NCBI GenBank assembly: GCA_023334545.1
Contig: JAADVB010000215.1
Location: 1-32,022 of the forward strand
Origin: Salisapilia sapeloensis
Taxonomy: Eukaryota; Oomycota; Peronosporomycetes; Peronosporales; Salisapiliaceae
DNA length: 32,022 bases
Reading direction: 5' to 3'
This document shows positions 1-9,854 of this stretch, one piece after another. The number at the start of each line of letters is the position of its first letter. The first letter of the stretch is position 1. Under the pieces are notes generated by a model. It was not told the DNA's origin. It saw nothing but the letters and a program-made list of their open reading frames with translations, and did not search any database. Both the position numbers and the translations under genes were made by a program.

Positions 1-123
1 AGCACGCAGCTCGTCCTGAGCTTTGGCGAGCGAGACAAGGCCAAGTCGGACGCCATCAAAGCCGCGCTCACAGACCTCCGGACGCAGCTACGCGCCGTCG
101 ACCAGCAGCTACAGACCTCTTGA
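1..123 (+). CDS. 3' end of a truncated unknown gene
   Basis: Frame 1 is open from the first base and ends at a TGA at 121-123, giving 40 residues that close with QLRAVDQQLQTS. The piece is rich in Lys, Ala, Leu and Gln with a heptad-like spacing, so it is probably a helical or coiled-coil tail. The rest of the gene lies outside the window and I do not recognise the family. The next gene (BBS8-like) starts 224 bases downstream on the same strand. Confidence 0.5.
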   Translation, partial: STQLVLSFGERDKAKSDAIKAALTDLRTQLRAVDQQLQTS

Positions 124-347
124 CTCCAATATACTTTCTATCTGCCACATGTGGAAACCTGTTTCTTTCGGTTGGTAACCTATAACCACCCCATCGTCCA
201 AGCGTATCTACAGCACACATTCATGCACTAGTCCCATGAGAGCACACGCCTATCGTCCATATCGACTAGCAAAGCCCTTTCGTATCTATTTATGACCATA
301 CGTTGCGTCTATTCGTTTCATCATCTCTCCACTCGCTTTGCATCATC

Positions 348-1995
348 ATGGCCACCAAGGACCAAGTCGATCCGTTCTACATGGCTCTCCTACGGTGTCG
401 ACAGCGTCGCTTCTCTGACTGCATTGACCTGTGCTCGGACATTCTTGCTCAGAATCCATACGACCAGGTTCTCTTCCTCCCACTCTCTTTCTTCGACATA
501 GTCATGAACACTGTAAGACGTAGGCTGCGTGGGTTACCAAAGCCAAGGCGCTTACCCAACAAGCGTACATCGATGACTCGGAGCTAGAAGAAGACGGAGC
601 AGCAGATCTCTTGCTAGATGACAACGTCATGGCGTCTTTGCCTCGTCCTGGCACCTCTCTCAACCGTCCAAACTCCCGATGTGACACGTCGTCGGGAGGT
701 ACAGGTCCTAGTTACCGTCCAATGACGTCCTCTGGACGTCCTGTAAGTGGTTTCGCGAGACCTGGCACAGGCTCTCGTCCAGGCACGAACTCCAACTCGT
801 TGTCGCTCGATAGAGCTCTCCAAGGTACACGTCCCGGGACTAGTCGTCCAGCGACGACATTAGGACGTCAAGTGCGTCTCGGGACTGCGTCGATGCAGTC
901 TGGAGACAGCAGCGTCTTCATCGACGTGAACCGACTGGACTTGAAGCGCTATGCGGCTCGTCCAGCTCTAGCCAAGACGCTCGTGGACTACCTATTGTAT
1001 CATGAACATAACGCTCGGAAGGCGCTGGAGCTCGCGGCAGCAGCGACTACTGTGGCAGAGTATCAGGACTGGTGGTGGAAAGCGAGGCTGGGCAAGTGCT
1101 ACTACCAGCTCGGTTTGCTCCGAGATGCCGAGAAACAATTCGAGTCTGCCATCCGATCGCAGCCGATGGTCATCTCATACTTGGAGCTCGGTAAGGTGTA
1201 CATGCGTCTAGACCAACCGAATACAGCGCTAGATCGATACGCGAGTGCGAGGGACAAGTTCCCTGACGAGACGCACATCCTCGTTGCGATAGCTCGTGTC
1301 CATGATCAGCTTAACGCCTTGGACAAGAGTACTGAGCTGTATAAGCTAGTGCTTGAGCTAGATGCAGCTCATGTGGAAGCCATGGCTTGCTTAGCTGCTA
1401 ACTTCTTCTACTCGGACCAGCCAGAGGTGGCGCTACGGTACTACCGTCGTCTGCTCCAGATGGGCGTCGCGACGCCAGAGCTGTGGACGAACCTCGCCTT
1501 GTGTTGCTATCACGCTGGTCAGTACGACCTGACGCTCTCGTGCTTTGACCGGGCACTGACACTCGCTGGAGACGACTGCCTCGCAGACGTCTGGTACAAT
1601 CTAGGTCACGTCGCGATCGGATTAGGAGACTTGGGTCTAGCTTTCCAGGCACTCAAAGTGTCCGTGGCAGTGGACTCGAATCACGCGGAGGCGTACAATA
1701 ACCTCGGCGTGCTGGAACTAAGGAAAGGGAACTTGGACCAGTCGAAAGCCAACTTTCGTCTGGCCGAGTCCTTGGCAGACTATCTGTTCGAACCAAACTA
1801 CAATCGAGGTATATTGATAACTTTTATTTATTCTTTCAAATCTTAATGTTGTTTATTGTAGCGTTGCTGGCGTACAAGGTCGGTGATTTCCATGACGCTT
1901 ATAACAAGGTAACCAAGGCTCTAGAGACGCATAGTACACATAGTGATTCGCTAGAGCTACGTACGCAATTGGAGCAATTCCTACGACGGATTTAA
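348..1995 (+). CDS. TTC8: BBSome subunit BBS8 / TTC8 (TPR protein)
   Basis: BBS8 is a tetratricopeptide-repeat subunit of the BBSome, the coat that moves membrane proteins in and out of cilia. Three exons rebuild the family's full length: 348-467, 524-1808 and 1862-1995. Introns are 56 and 53 nt, and the second joins G to CG to make an Ala codon. Family hallmarks are visible: SLPRPGTSL and several RPGT motifs near the N-terminus, QVRLGTASM, YQDWWWKARLGKCYYQLG, then TPRs including FYSDQPEVALRYYRRLLQMG, ADVWYNLGHVAIGLGDLGLA and HAEAYNNLGVLELRKGNL. The start is the ATG at 348 (MATKDQVDPFYMALLRCRQR), which matches the short N-terminus of the family. The first donor (GTTCTC) is weak, but splicing there restores the conserved AAW sequence after NPYDQ. 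Its presence implies flagellated cells such as zoospores. Confidence 0.95.
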
Positions 1996-2121
1996 GAAAA
2001 GAAAGAATAAAAACAAAAAAAGAATACAAAAGAAAAGAAAGAAAAGAGTCTTTATTCTCTAACATACAGCTTCCTCCACTCGCTAGTGGCGTTCGCCGGT
2101 TCGGACAAAACTGCAATAGGT

Positions 2122-2873
2122 CTATAGACGCGGGTAGAAGGGTTTGACACCGAACTGCATTGCTGTCATGAGACCAGCTCCGAGGGCACCGGCGAGGATC
2201 ATGGCGCGAGGTCCAGCTACCATTTTTGGATGAGTATTTGGACATTGTATCAAAAGTGGTAAAATGCCTACCGGTGGATTTATAAAAGACGCCGGTGGCC
2301 GAAGCAGCGACGATCGGCGTGATCTGGTCGAAGCGAGCGTAGTGGTCGAGGTCAGTCGAGTCCACGACGTATTCGAGTCCCTTGTAGATCATGGCTAATG
2401 CATATATAAATAAGTTTTCGAAGAATACAAAAAAGCTAGAGGCGAATGCTACCTAGACATCCGAATGCATTGCCAGACTTGGATCCACGCAATGCAGCAC
2501 CATTCATGATAGCATTGAGACGAATGCGGAATTTGGCCGATGGGGCACGACGGAAGCCCTGGGCGGCACCTAACAAGCCACCACCGACGATACCAGTAAA
2601 GTAAGCAGTGCCACAAGTACCGCTCATCTGTTCCATGATGGGACGACCAGCTTTATCATAGTCGAGGTAATCGACGCCATCTTCGTCGAGTCCGGAGACA
2701 CCAAAGACGGGAGCAATACTGCCGACGTCGATGGTCCCAGACGGAATACTGGGCAAGGCAGGGTAGCTGTCCATGCTGCTTCCACTGGACGAGTAGTCTG
2801 ACGGCGCAGGGTAGTCCTGCCATCGATCATCGGACTGCCACGATCCACTCTCTCCGCTCGTATTCCACGACAT
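2122..2873 (-). CDS. TIM23: Mitochondrial inner-membrane translocase TIM23-like (Tim17/22/23 family)
   Basis: TIM23 forms the presequence import channel of the mitochondrial inner membrane together with TIM17. Exons on the minus strand are 2873-2453, 2394-2272 and 2216-2122, with introns of 58 and 55 nt, giving 212 aa. The N-terminal half is Ser/Asp/Pro-rich (intermembrane-space part). It is followed by the Gly-rich Tim17/22/23 core: TAYFTGIVGGGLLGAAQGF, RLNAIMNGAALRGSKSGNAF, then DQITPIVAASATGVFYKSTA and GPRAMILAGALGAG near the end. Both introns split a GCC or GCT codon after G, and the joined reading keeps the family pattern. The start (ATG at 2873, MSWNTSGE) is the one that directly heads the Ser-rich region; an in-frame ATG 69 bases upstream is possible. 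It lies 144 bases downstream of prohibitin-2 on the same strand. Confidence 0.9.
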
Positions 2874-3017
2874 GTTTTCGATTTTCCTCTGCTTCCATTC
2901 GTTACGCGTATACAAACTTCCAGTCAAGTATACAAAAGGCAAGTGGAACGAAACAAGACTAAAAGCACGGTTTTAAATGGTCAACGCGTTGGTTTTTGTT
3001 TCCACGTGCTTGTCTAC

Positions 3018-4023
3018 TCATTTGTATTCGGTCGGTGAGTCATGCAAGAGATTGAGCAAGAGCGAGTCCGAGTTCAAGTAGACGCGATTGGCCGAGTGCG
3101 AAATCGTCGAAGCAATGTCCTTGGCGGCATCGAGACGACGCAATTGGACGAACGCAGGGTTCTTCTTAATGGCTTCACCGACTAATTCTGCAGATTTAGC
3201 CACACCTTCGGCACGAATTACCGTACTCTTCTTCTCCTGCAAGGCGCGTTCGACGATGAAGCGAGCACGCTCGGCGTCCTGCTGGGCAACCTGCTTGGCT
3301 TCAATCGCGGCCGTGTACTCCTTGCCGAACGTCAAGTGGATGATAGAAACATCTTCCAAGAGGATCGCAAAGCGGTCACCACGTTGTTTCTATACAATGC
3401 CATTCAGAATGTGGGTCATGAGTGATGGTACGAGGTGCAAGGAGAATGTACCAGCGTGTGCGCGATGAGTCGGCTCACGTGCTCTCGCTGGAAGATAAGT
3501 TCCGCGGCCGTGAACTGCGCGACGATCTGCTTGGTCACTTCGTTCACAATGGACGGCAGGACCTTGTCATCGTAGTCTACGCATGGTGTAAGAATAAGAA
3601 ATGCCTGGTGTTTACTAGTCCATCCGAAGACGTACCAAGGCCGAGGTACGTGTAGATCCACTGGAGGCGATTGCGGTCGGGACGCGAGAGCACACGGATC
3701 GAGATGTTGATCATCTGGAGATCTTTCGTACCAGTCAAAGACGCATACGTGCGCGGTCGGGTACGCACGTCAAAGATGATCGGGCGTTGGAGCCACGGCA
3801 GCAAAAAGTGCGTTCCTTGCTCCATCACGGTCTGTCCGACGCCGGACATCCGGCTGTAGACGACAGCACGGTGTCCTGGCGCAACATTATAGATGGAGTG
3901 GTAGGCCGTGAAACCAAGGGCTCCGGCGCCCACAGCCAACTTGAGCAATGCTGTGCCCGGGCCTTTGCCCTGCGGCATCTTGATATTCTTCACCTTCTCG
4001 TACGCTTCCTTCCCTTTATCCAT
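3018..4023 (-). CDS. PHB2: Prohibitin-2 (PHB2)
   Basis: PHB2 pairs with PHB1 in ring complexes of the mitochondrial inner membrane that scaffold proteases and cristae. Exons are 4023-3636, 3576-3452 and 3389-3018; introns are 59 and 62 nt; the product is 294 aa. Visible features are an N-terminal hydrophobic anchor (LLKLAVGAGALGFTAYHS), the SPFH core with APGHRAVVYSRMSGV, EGTHF-type EQGTHFLLPWLQRPIIFDVR and INISIRVLSRPDRNRLQWIY, then DYDDKVLPSIVNEVTKQIVA, and the C-terminal coiled-coil EYTAAIEAKQVAQQDAERAR. Splicing restores LGLDYDDKVLPS and IAHTLKQRGDRFAILLEDV without gaps against human PHB2. It is divergent from RPS9 with 152 bases between the two start codons. Confidence 0.97.
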
Positions 4024-4175
4024 CCTTCAGTCGATAAATGAGCTCCACGAACGTGTGTATGGTTTGTGATTGGCAGAAATGTTATTTTATGCTATATAAT
4101 TGGCTGAAACTTTGACTGGTTCACGCCCCTCGTCATGCCATACCCAAAGTAGCAAAAACTCAAGTGCCAGGAAGG
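4024..4175. promoter_or_regulatory. Divergent promoter region of PHB2 and RPS9
   Basis: These 152 bases separate two start codons pointing apart. The + strand carries ATTGG (an inverted CCAAT box) at 4069-4073 and again at 4099-4103, exactly 30 bases apart, plus an AT-rich TATATAA at 4093-4099. That CCAAT boxes drive both genes is an inference from position only. Confidence 0.45.
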
Positions 4176-4820
4176 ATGCCCAAGTGCAGTCGCCACCGAA
4201 ACTACCGCAAGACCTACCGAACGCCCGCGCGTCCGTTCGAAAAGGAGCGTCTTGACCAGGAGCTCAAGCTTTTGGGCGAGTATGGTCTCCGCTGCAAGCG
4301 TGAGATCTGGCGTGTCCAGTACATGCTCTCCAAGCTCCGTAAGGCTGCTCGGGAGCTCATGACGCTCGAGCCGCGTGACCCCAAGCGTCTCTTTGAGGGA
4401 TCGGCGCTTATGCGTCGTCTCCAGCGCCTCGGACTCCTCGCCGACGACGAAAAGGAGCTCGACTTTGTGCTTCGTCTCAACGTCCAGAAGCTCCTTGAGC
4501 GTCGTCTCCAGACCAAGGTCTTCAAGCAGGGTCTCGCCAAGTCCGTCCACCACGCCCGTGTGCTCATCTACCAGCGCCACATTCGCGTCGGCAAGCAGCT
4601 CGTCAACATCCCGAGCTTCATGGTGCGTCTCGACTCGGAGAAGCACATTGACTTTGCCACCACTTCGCCGTACGGCCAAGGCCGTCCTGTATGTTTTTCA
4701 TATTGCTAGCTACCACCAAGTCTACATATACTTATAATGATCATGCAATAGGGACGTGTCGCTCGTCGCCGTGCTGCTCAGCGTGCTGCTGCCGGTGGAG
4801 AGGAAGAAGACGACGAGTAG
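4176..4820 (+). CDS. RPS9: 40S ribosomal protein S9 (uS4)
   Basis: uS4 binds 16S-like rRNA early in assembly of the small subunit and sits near the mRNA entry channel. Exons are 4176-4688 and 4752-4820 with a 63-nt intron; the product is 193 aa, the normal size for eukaryotic S9. It starts [20 protein letters not shown], carries [20 protein letters not shown] and the S4 RNA-binding segment [20 protein letters not shown], and ends with a basic then acidic tail ([20 protein letters not shown]). The intron falls between the Pro and Gly codons of GRPGRV near the C-terminus. Codon use is C-ending and strongly biased, as expected for a highly expressed gene. Confidence 0.98.
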
Positions 4821-5021
4821 AGTGTTTTCTACTGACGAGTGGGAGATGTAAGCACTTGTAGAGTCTATGGGGTAGCTGCGACCTAGGCCTTACGTCGCTC
4901 GATCTTCCGAAATGAAAGAAAAGAATGCATGGCATCCAGCCAATGGGACTTGAACCTCATTTTCTTTTCTTTTGTTTTTTCTTTTGTTAGGTAGAAGAAA
5001 ACTATTTATATATATATCTAC
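4821..5021. other. Short intergenic region with a T-rich tract
   Basis: Between the RPS9 stop and the next start lie 201 bases. The last 60 contain a pyrimidine-rich run (about 4960-4990, mostly T with spaced C and G), followed by TATATATAT at 5009-5017, just upstream of the next ATG. I see no gene here. The run could be part of the downstream promoter or of the RPS9 3' end. Confidence 0.4.
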
Positions 5022-7208
5022 ATGTATCATGTCGATTATGTGTATGTCGTGATGGAGAGAGAAACGTTGGAGGCACAATTGGAGCGAGAGTTGAGAGATG
5101 TCGAGGTCGAATGGTCAGAGGAGGAGGAATCGTATGAACGGATGGATTTGATGGAAATGTGGAAGGATGTGGCGATCGATGGAGGTTGGGAAGAGAGTGA
5201 GACGTGGAAGTTGTTGATGCAAGGCATGAGAGAGAATGAAGAACTAGTGTTTAATAAGATTCAAGAGGAAGTAGATGAAGCTAGAGTCGTGTTGAACGAG
5301 GTTTCCATACCTGTGGATGTTCCTATGGAGACTATGGTATCGACTCTACCGTGCGTAGCTGTAGAAGAGTCCAGTGTCGATCTAGTACCCCCTGTTGTAG
5401 AGACACTAGGAGCCTCTATTTTCCCAGCCATACAACCAGTAGTAGAGGAAGAGGTGGCAGTTGCTACAAAAGTAGAAAAGGAGGATGTAGTCCAAGTTAC
5501 CACATCCGAGGTGGAGTCAATAGAGGGCGATAGCATGCAAGAGTGGTTTATACAGCAGACAGAGGCTGTAGTAATTGATACCAGGCATCAGGAGGAAGCG
5601 AGAGAGGAGTATGAGATGCAGATGCGGCAGGACAAGAGCAAATGGGACGCAGCGTTAGTGGAAATTGAGATGTTGTGGCAGGAACAGGAGAAAGAAATGG
5701 ATCGAGAGCGAGAGCGTCGAGAGGAAGAAAGAGAACGAATACAGATGCATATGGAGGAAGTGTTAGTGGTAGCTAGAAGAGAGTATGTGTTATGTGAACA
5801 AGAGAGGAAGTGGATGGAAGAGGAGGAGACAATGTCGATGTCTTGGAACGTAATACACCGGCAGCGACTGCAGCTAGAGAGAGAAGAGAGTGCTCGAATG
5901 ATAGAGGAGGAGCTATTCACGAGAAGATTTTTAGAGCAACAAGCTTTCCATGCTCGACAGCAGCGTCTTGCACTGGAAAAGAATGCGATGCGAGTATCGT
6001 TCTTCAAAGTCATGACAGAGCTAAGGAAGAGGCAAGAGGCAATAGACACAAAGGAAGCAGAGAGAAGAGTATATGAAGCGAACCAAGAGCGGAAAGAGAA
6101 CATGCTGATGCGGTCTGAAGAACGACAGCAGCGGCAGATAATGGCACAGCTTAAGGCACTTAAAGAGGAAGAGCGTCGTGCTAGCGAGAGGAGACGAATG
6201 AGCGAGGAGGATGAGCTAGGTAGTAACATTCGAAAGCTTACGAGACAAGAAGCTTACGAAAGAGAACGCATGGAGATGGAAGAGCAGCTTATTGCACGAG
6301 TAATACGCGAACAGGAGACGGCAAAGGCTAGGTCGTTTGAATGTTTCAACATGGCAGTCGAGGATGAGCTGTCCAGGCAGTTTGGAGGCTGGGTACAGCT
6401 ACGTCGGCAGCAATATACACATCTCGCGATGGCTGTCTATCGTATCCAGTGCATGTCGAGACTACGAAGAGCTTGGAATAGATGGAGTGCATATATCGAG
6501 CTACCGAACGTAGCAGCCGAGATCATCCAGCTATCATGGCGACAATTTGTGGCATGGCGAGCTCAGATGGCATTGGAAGCTCAGATCGAGAGCGAGCGGA
6601 TGGTATCGGCTAAGGTACTTCAGTCTGCGTATCGCGGTCATGCGATCCGACGGAAGTTTGCCAACGCCATTGCTTTCGCGACGCTTTTGAACGGGAACCA
6701 AGGACCTGTGGATGAGTTTGAGGAAGTGGATATGAACGAATGGATGGACTTGCCTCCAGAACTTGCGGATGGATGGGAAAATCCGGATATCCCTGTACAA
6801 CTGGACACTTCGGAACTAGTTGTTCCAGAAGCATCCGTCATGGAGGCGTATAGCTATTCGATAGCGGAAGCATCTCTGCCTCCTGTATCGAACCAAGAGC
6901 GGTCGGAAGGACAAGAGGCACCGAAAGAAGTGTCTTCTACTGTGAATTTGTGGAATCGTATGAAGAGGAACAAGCAACGTCAACAGCGTGTAGCAGCTGA
7001 GCGTTCTCGACAGAGGGACCCAGGCTATCGTCTGAACAAGTTCCTCCGACGTACCAAAGGTCCAGAGACAACTGAAGTACAAACGGAGTCGTCCGTCACG
7101 TGGTCAACAGCATCTAGTAAGAAGACACGACTAAAGAGCTCGAATCCTCTTCCTTCCCTCGTCGATCGACTACGTAAGAAGACAGCAGCTGCAAGAAGCT
7201 ATAACTAG
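5022..7208 (+). CDS. Long coiled-coil protein with IQ motifs, function unknown
   Basis: A single uninterrupted frame codes for 728 aa; a second in-frame ATG at 5052 would drop ten residues and begins the charged sequence MERETLEAQLERE. The N-terminal 130 residues are acidic, and residues about 180-440 are almost pure Glu/Arg/Lys/Gln heptads with EERERIQMHMEE-type segments, so a long coiled coil is expected. From about residue 470 come three IQ-like calmodulin-binding motifs: YRIQCMSRLRRAWNRW, AAEIIQLSWRQFVAWRAQ and VLQSAYRGHAIRRKF (the last, near residue 530, is the best match). The C-terminus is Arg/Lys/Ser-rich. Such proteins are often flagellar or cytoskeletal, which would fit neighbours BBS8, EB1 and BART, but that is a guess. 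It converges on ARL2BP with only 24 bases between the stops. Confidence 0.85.
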   Translation: MYHVDYVYVVMERETLEAQLERELRDVEVEWSEEEESYERMDLMEMWKDVAIDGGWEESETWKLLMQGMRENEELVFNKIQEEVDEARVVLNEVSIPVDVPMETMVSTLPCVAVEESSVDLVPPVVETLGASIFPAIQPVVEEEVAVATKVEKEDVVQVTTSEVESIEGDSMQEWFIQQTEAVVIDTRHQEEAREEYEMQMRQDKSKWDAALVEIEMLWQEQEKEMDRERERREEERERIQMHMEEVLVVARREYVLCEQERKWMEEEETMSMSWNVIHRQRLQLEREESARMIEEELFTRRFLEQQAFHARQQRLALEKNAMRVSFFKVMTELRKRQEAIDTKEAERRVYEANQERKENMLMRSEERQQRQIMAQLKALKEEERRASERRRMSEEDELGSNIRKLTRQEAYERERMEMEEQLIARVIREQETAKARSFECFNMAVEDELSRQFGGWVQLRRQQYTHLAMAVYRIQCMSRLRRAWNRWSAYIELPNVAAEIIQLSWRQFVAWRAQMALEAQIESERMVSAKVLQSAYRGHAIRRKFANAIAFATLLNGNQGPVDEFEEVDMNEWMDLPPELADGWENPDIPVQLDTSELVVPEASVMEAYSYSIAEASLPPVSNQERSEGQEAPKEVSSTVNLWNRMKRNKQRQQRVAAERSRQRDPGYRLNKFLRRTKGPETTEVQTESSVTWSTASSKKTRLKSSNPLPSLVDRLRKKTAAARSYN

Positions 7209-7232
7209 TCCCGTATTCATCCCCATCCTTAT

Positions 7233-7775
7233 CTACATACTCTTGGAGTCTCCCAAAGCTTCCTTTGTCTGTTTCATCATGAGGACAAAGACATCAAAGT
7301 CTGCTGTCGCGACAAGTATCTCAGAGCACAAGGCGATACTAGACTCTCGATCATCTTGATAAGCTTTCTTGACGGCATTTAAAAAGTCCTGAGATGTGTA
7401 TCCGATAGATCGGATGTACTCTAGATGATCATGAGACTAGGAAGAAGAAGATGAAGAGAAGGATGTACGTTCTAGTTTCTCTTCAAAGAGTGCTTGGAAC
7501 TCTTCGTAGAGAGGCGTGTATCTAGATGGAGTATCAGGAGGTAGATGGATTGACTACAGTTATAAAGTGTACATGAGTTTCATTTCATCGGACTCGACGT
7601 CAAAGACATGGCAGTGGTCTTCTGCAAAGCGAGCAAAGGTCTGGGATAAATCGTCGTCGTTGAAGAAGAAGGTGATGACGCTCTTGACGAGCTCTTCGTC
7701 GTCACCGGCCTTGGCTTCAGCCTTGCAGCCTTTCGCCTCCGACGGCTCAAGGTAGTGTCCTTTGCTTTCACTCAT
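7233..7775 (-). CDS. ARL2BP: ARL2-binding protein / BART-domain protein
   Basis: BART-domain proteins bind the GTP form of ARL2/ARL3 small GTPases, with roles at the basal body and mitochondria. Exons are 7775-7573, 7521-7469 and 7420-7233; introns are 51 and 48 nt; the product is 147 aa, close to the 163 aa of human ARL2BP. The domain pattern is clear after splicing: LVKSVITFFFNDDDLSQTFA, then FAEDHCHVFD, KLIYTPLYEEFQALFEEKLE, QYIRSIGYTSQDFLNAV and VATADFDVFVLMMKQTKEA. Without the two introns the frame closes at once, so the gene is invisible as one open frame. It begins at ATG 7775 (MSESKGHYLEP) and lies 118 bases downstream of EB1 on the same strand. Confidence 0.85.
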
Positions 7776-7893
7776 ACGAAACGAAACGATTGGAATGGTA
7801 ACGACCTCTTCACTCGGAGGATTGTATTATTTCTTTTTATGATTTCCTATGCGGTCTATCTCGCGCTCTTTCCATCGAAAGCGTTTCCTTCGA

Positions 7894-8842
7894 CTACATC
7901 TCGTCTCCTTCTTGTCCTTCTTCCATCGCTTCCTCACCGTCCGTCGCATATAGAATTTGGAAGATACTTTGCGCCAACGGATCCGACTCGCCAGACGATG
8001 AGTTCTGGAGCAGAATCTCAATGTCGCGCAACTTGCTAAAGTAAAAGTCACGTTCCTTTTCCAGTCCTTCCACCTACTTGTGCATTAGATATGAACCTAG
8101 AAATACAACTGCGTAGACCTACAGCAAGGTGGAGTTCGTCGTTTTCGCTCTTGAGGCGTTCGCTTTCGTTTTTGGCTGCCTCGAGATCCTGTTCTAGCTG
8201 CGGATTCGCAGCTGCAGCAGGCGCAGGAGCCGGGTTGGATGCGGCGGACGTGGTACGACGCACGGCCCCAGCCTTCGGTTGGGGGCCACTGCCAGCGGCG
8301 CCGGCGGTGGAAGGAGCTGCGGGCGGCTTTGCCGCCCTGGTCGCCCCTACGGCTGCGCCGGAGCGACGCTTGGTCGGTGGCGACGCATTGGCCGCTGGTG
8401 CGCCACCGGAACCATGCTTGAGCGTATACTGGTGACCGCCTTTACCTTTCTCCCTCTGACCAATCGCGTCGTAAGGCTGGTTGGTCGCATTCCGGTCATA
8501 GAATGCTTTGAACCATTGCATGAATTCAAAGTTATCTTGATACTTGCCACGCACAAGTCGATCGACTTCAATGTGTTTATCAATCTTTAAGTTGGTAAAG
8601 CATTTCTGTAAGATCTTGTAGTTCTGAATGTACTCGTAGTCTTTATTCGCACCCCAATCGACTTTGGACATGGGGACGCGACCTGGGTAGAGACTATCTA
8701 GGAGCTGACAGGCGATCGCACCAGTGCACGTCTGTTCGACTTTCGAAAGATTCGTCTTGCACGTATGATTGATCCAGTCAAGAATGTCTTTTCGACCGAC
8801 AAAGTAGGTGCCATCCATGAGCGAGATACTCTGGTCGGCCAT
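7894..8842 (-). CDS. MAPRE: EB1 family microtubule plus-end-tracking protein
   Basis: EB1 binds growing microtubule ends and recruits other plus-end proteins. Exons are 8842-8123 and 8073-7894 with a 49-nt intron; the product is 299 aa. The N-terminal calponin-homology domain starts YFVGRKDILDWINHTCKTNL and continues with KVEQTCTGAIACQLLDSLYP and NFEFMQWFKAFYDRN. A Pro/Ala/Gly-rich linker follows (about residues 150-220). The EB homology coiled coil is split by the intron and reads AVEGLEKERDFYFSKLRDIE then FQILYATDGEEAMEE. The C-terminus is acidic but ends in DEM, not the EEY/F that binds CAP-Gly proteins in animals. The chosen ATG at 8842 lies just ahead of the CH domain; the frame is open further upstream, but that sequence is not EB1-like. 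Confidence 0.95.
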
Positions 8843-9160
8843 GATGCTTTTGCGTTCGGAGGGTACTTGTTCGTATACAAACTTTAAGTCAAGAACGTAC
8901 GACGGGACAAAAATGGCGAAAAGTATGGGAGCACACTGGGATGAGGTACTCGTATGAGCGACTAATAGAACGAGAGTAGATAAGCACAAGAGCAAGAAAG
9001 TAAATGGACAAGAGGCTGGACATGCTATCCGGAAGACACTACAGAAAAAGACGTATGGCGTATACTCGGCATGACACGCTCATATTGACTGGTGAATAGA
9101 GAGAGAGGAGGCAAAAGAGCGAAGAAAGTAGCGTCCAAGGCACCAAAGAAACAATCGGCC

Positions 9161-9595
9161 ATGGCAGAGGAATATCGCAAGTTTGACGAAAGGATGGCAT
9201 CGAAGCGCCGGCCAAAGGAGCCATCGGCTCCGGCCGTCCACATCGCCGCGCCGACGTTTCAATTGTACACTTTGTACCTATAGGTTGTCTATCCTATAAT
9301 TAACCTATAAACTAGACAAGCACCCAAGCAACAAGTCGTGCAAGAGCCTTCTTCGGACTTTGTCGGCTTCATGTCAACGATGCAAGCACCCAAGGATGCC
9401 ACAGCTCCACCTCCGCGGTCGAAACCGCAGAATTCAAAACCGGCAAATCCGTTCATGTTACTCCATGACGGCGCAGATCCGGATGAAGAAGAGATCGTGC
9501 AACAGAAAGCAGCGGAACAAGCACAGCGTCTTCTGCAGCCAGCTACCTTTTCCTTTGGTGCACCTGCCGGAGAAGAGATCGATCCGGATTTATAG
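9161..9595 (+). CDS. Small conserved-looking protein, unknown
   Basis: Two exons, 9161-9264 and 9316-9595, joined by a 51-nt intron (TT|A makes Leu), give 127 aa from the ATG at 9161. The product starts MAEEYRKFDERMASKRRPKE, is rich in Pro, Ala and Gln, and holds the compact motif NPFMLLHDGADPDEEE before an acidic-ended tail, FGAPAGEEIDPDL. I do not recognise the family. The frame is open upstream of 9161 with basic residues (RERGGKRAKKVASKAPKK). An extra first exon at 9004-9059 joined by a 40-nt intron (9060-9099) would give a basic N-terminus starting MDKRLDMLSG; this is possible but unproven. The direction is divergent from EB1. Confidence 0.7.
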
Positions 9596-9854
9596 CTAGA
9601 TTATAGGTCGAATATACTTCAGTTTTCTGAGACGCCTTCTATTTTCGATACATTGTCTATCAATAGTATCGACATCACAACTCTTCGACGACACACAAAG
9701 AATCCGAAGAGGTACTCTCCTCTTCCATCGTCCATCCCTCGTTGTCTGTTGCTTCGCATCTACTTTTTCTCCCTTCATTACAAAGTTTCGTTGCTTGTCT
9801 TTTGTTTCCTACCCTTTTCTTCTATCCTCTTCCTCCCTCGACTATACAAGGAGC

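Noticed and set aside
4944-4958. tRNA-like T-arm on the minus strand (GGTTCAAGTCCC)
   Set aside because: The 70 bases needed for the other arms are purine/pyrimidine-rich filler with no acceptor, D or anticodon stem.
5588-6229. 213-codon Ser-rich minus-strand frame
   Set aside because: It is the mirror of the Glu/Arg-rich coiled coil on the plus strand; Ser codons appear as the reverse of GAG/GAA-rich sequence.
8843-8995. Signal-peptide-like N-terminal extension of EB1
   Set aside because: EB1 is cytosolic, the added residues match no family member, and the ATG at 8842 has a good context.
9795-9854. Upstream in-frame start for AMPK beta
   Set aside because: It would bury the myristoylation signal MGSTSS and adds only pyrimidine-derived Ser/Leu residues.
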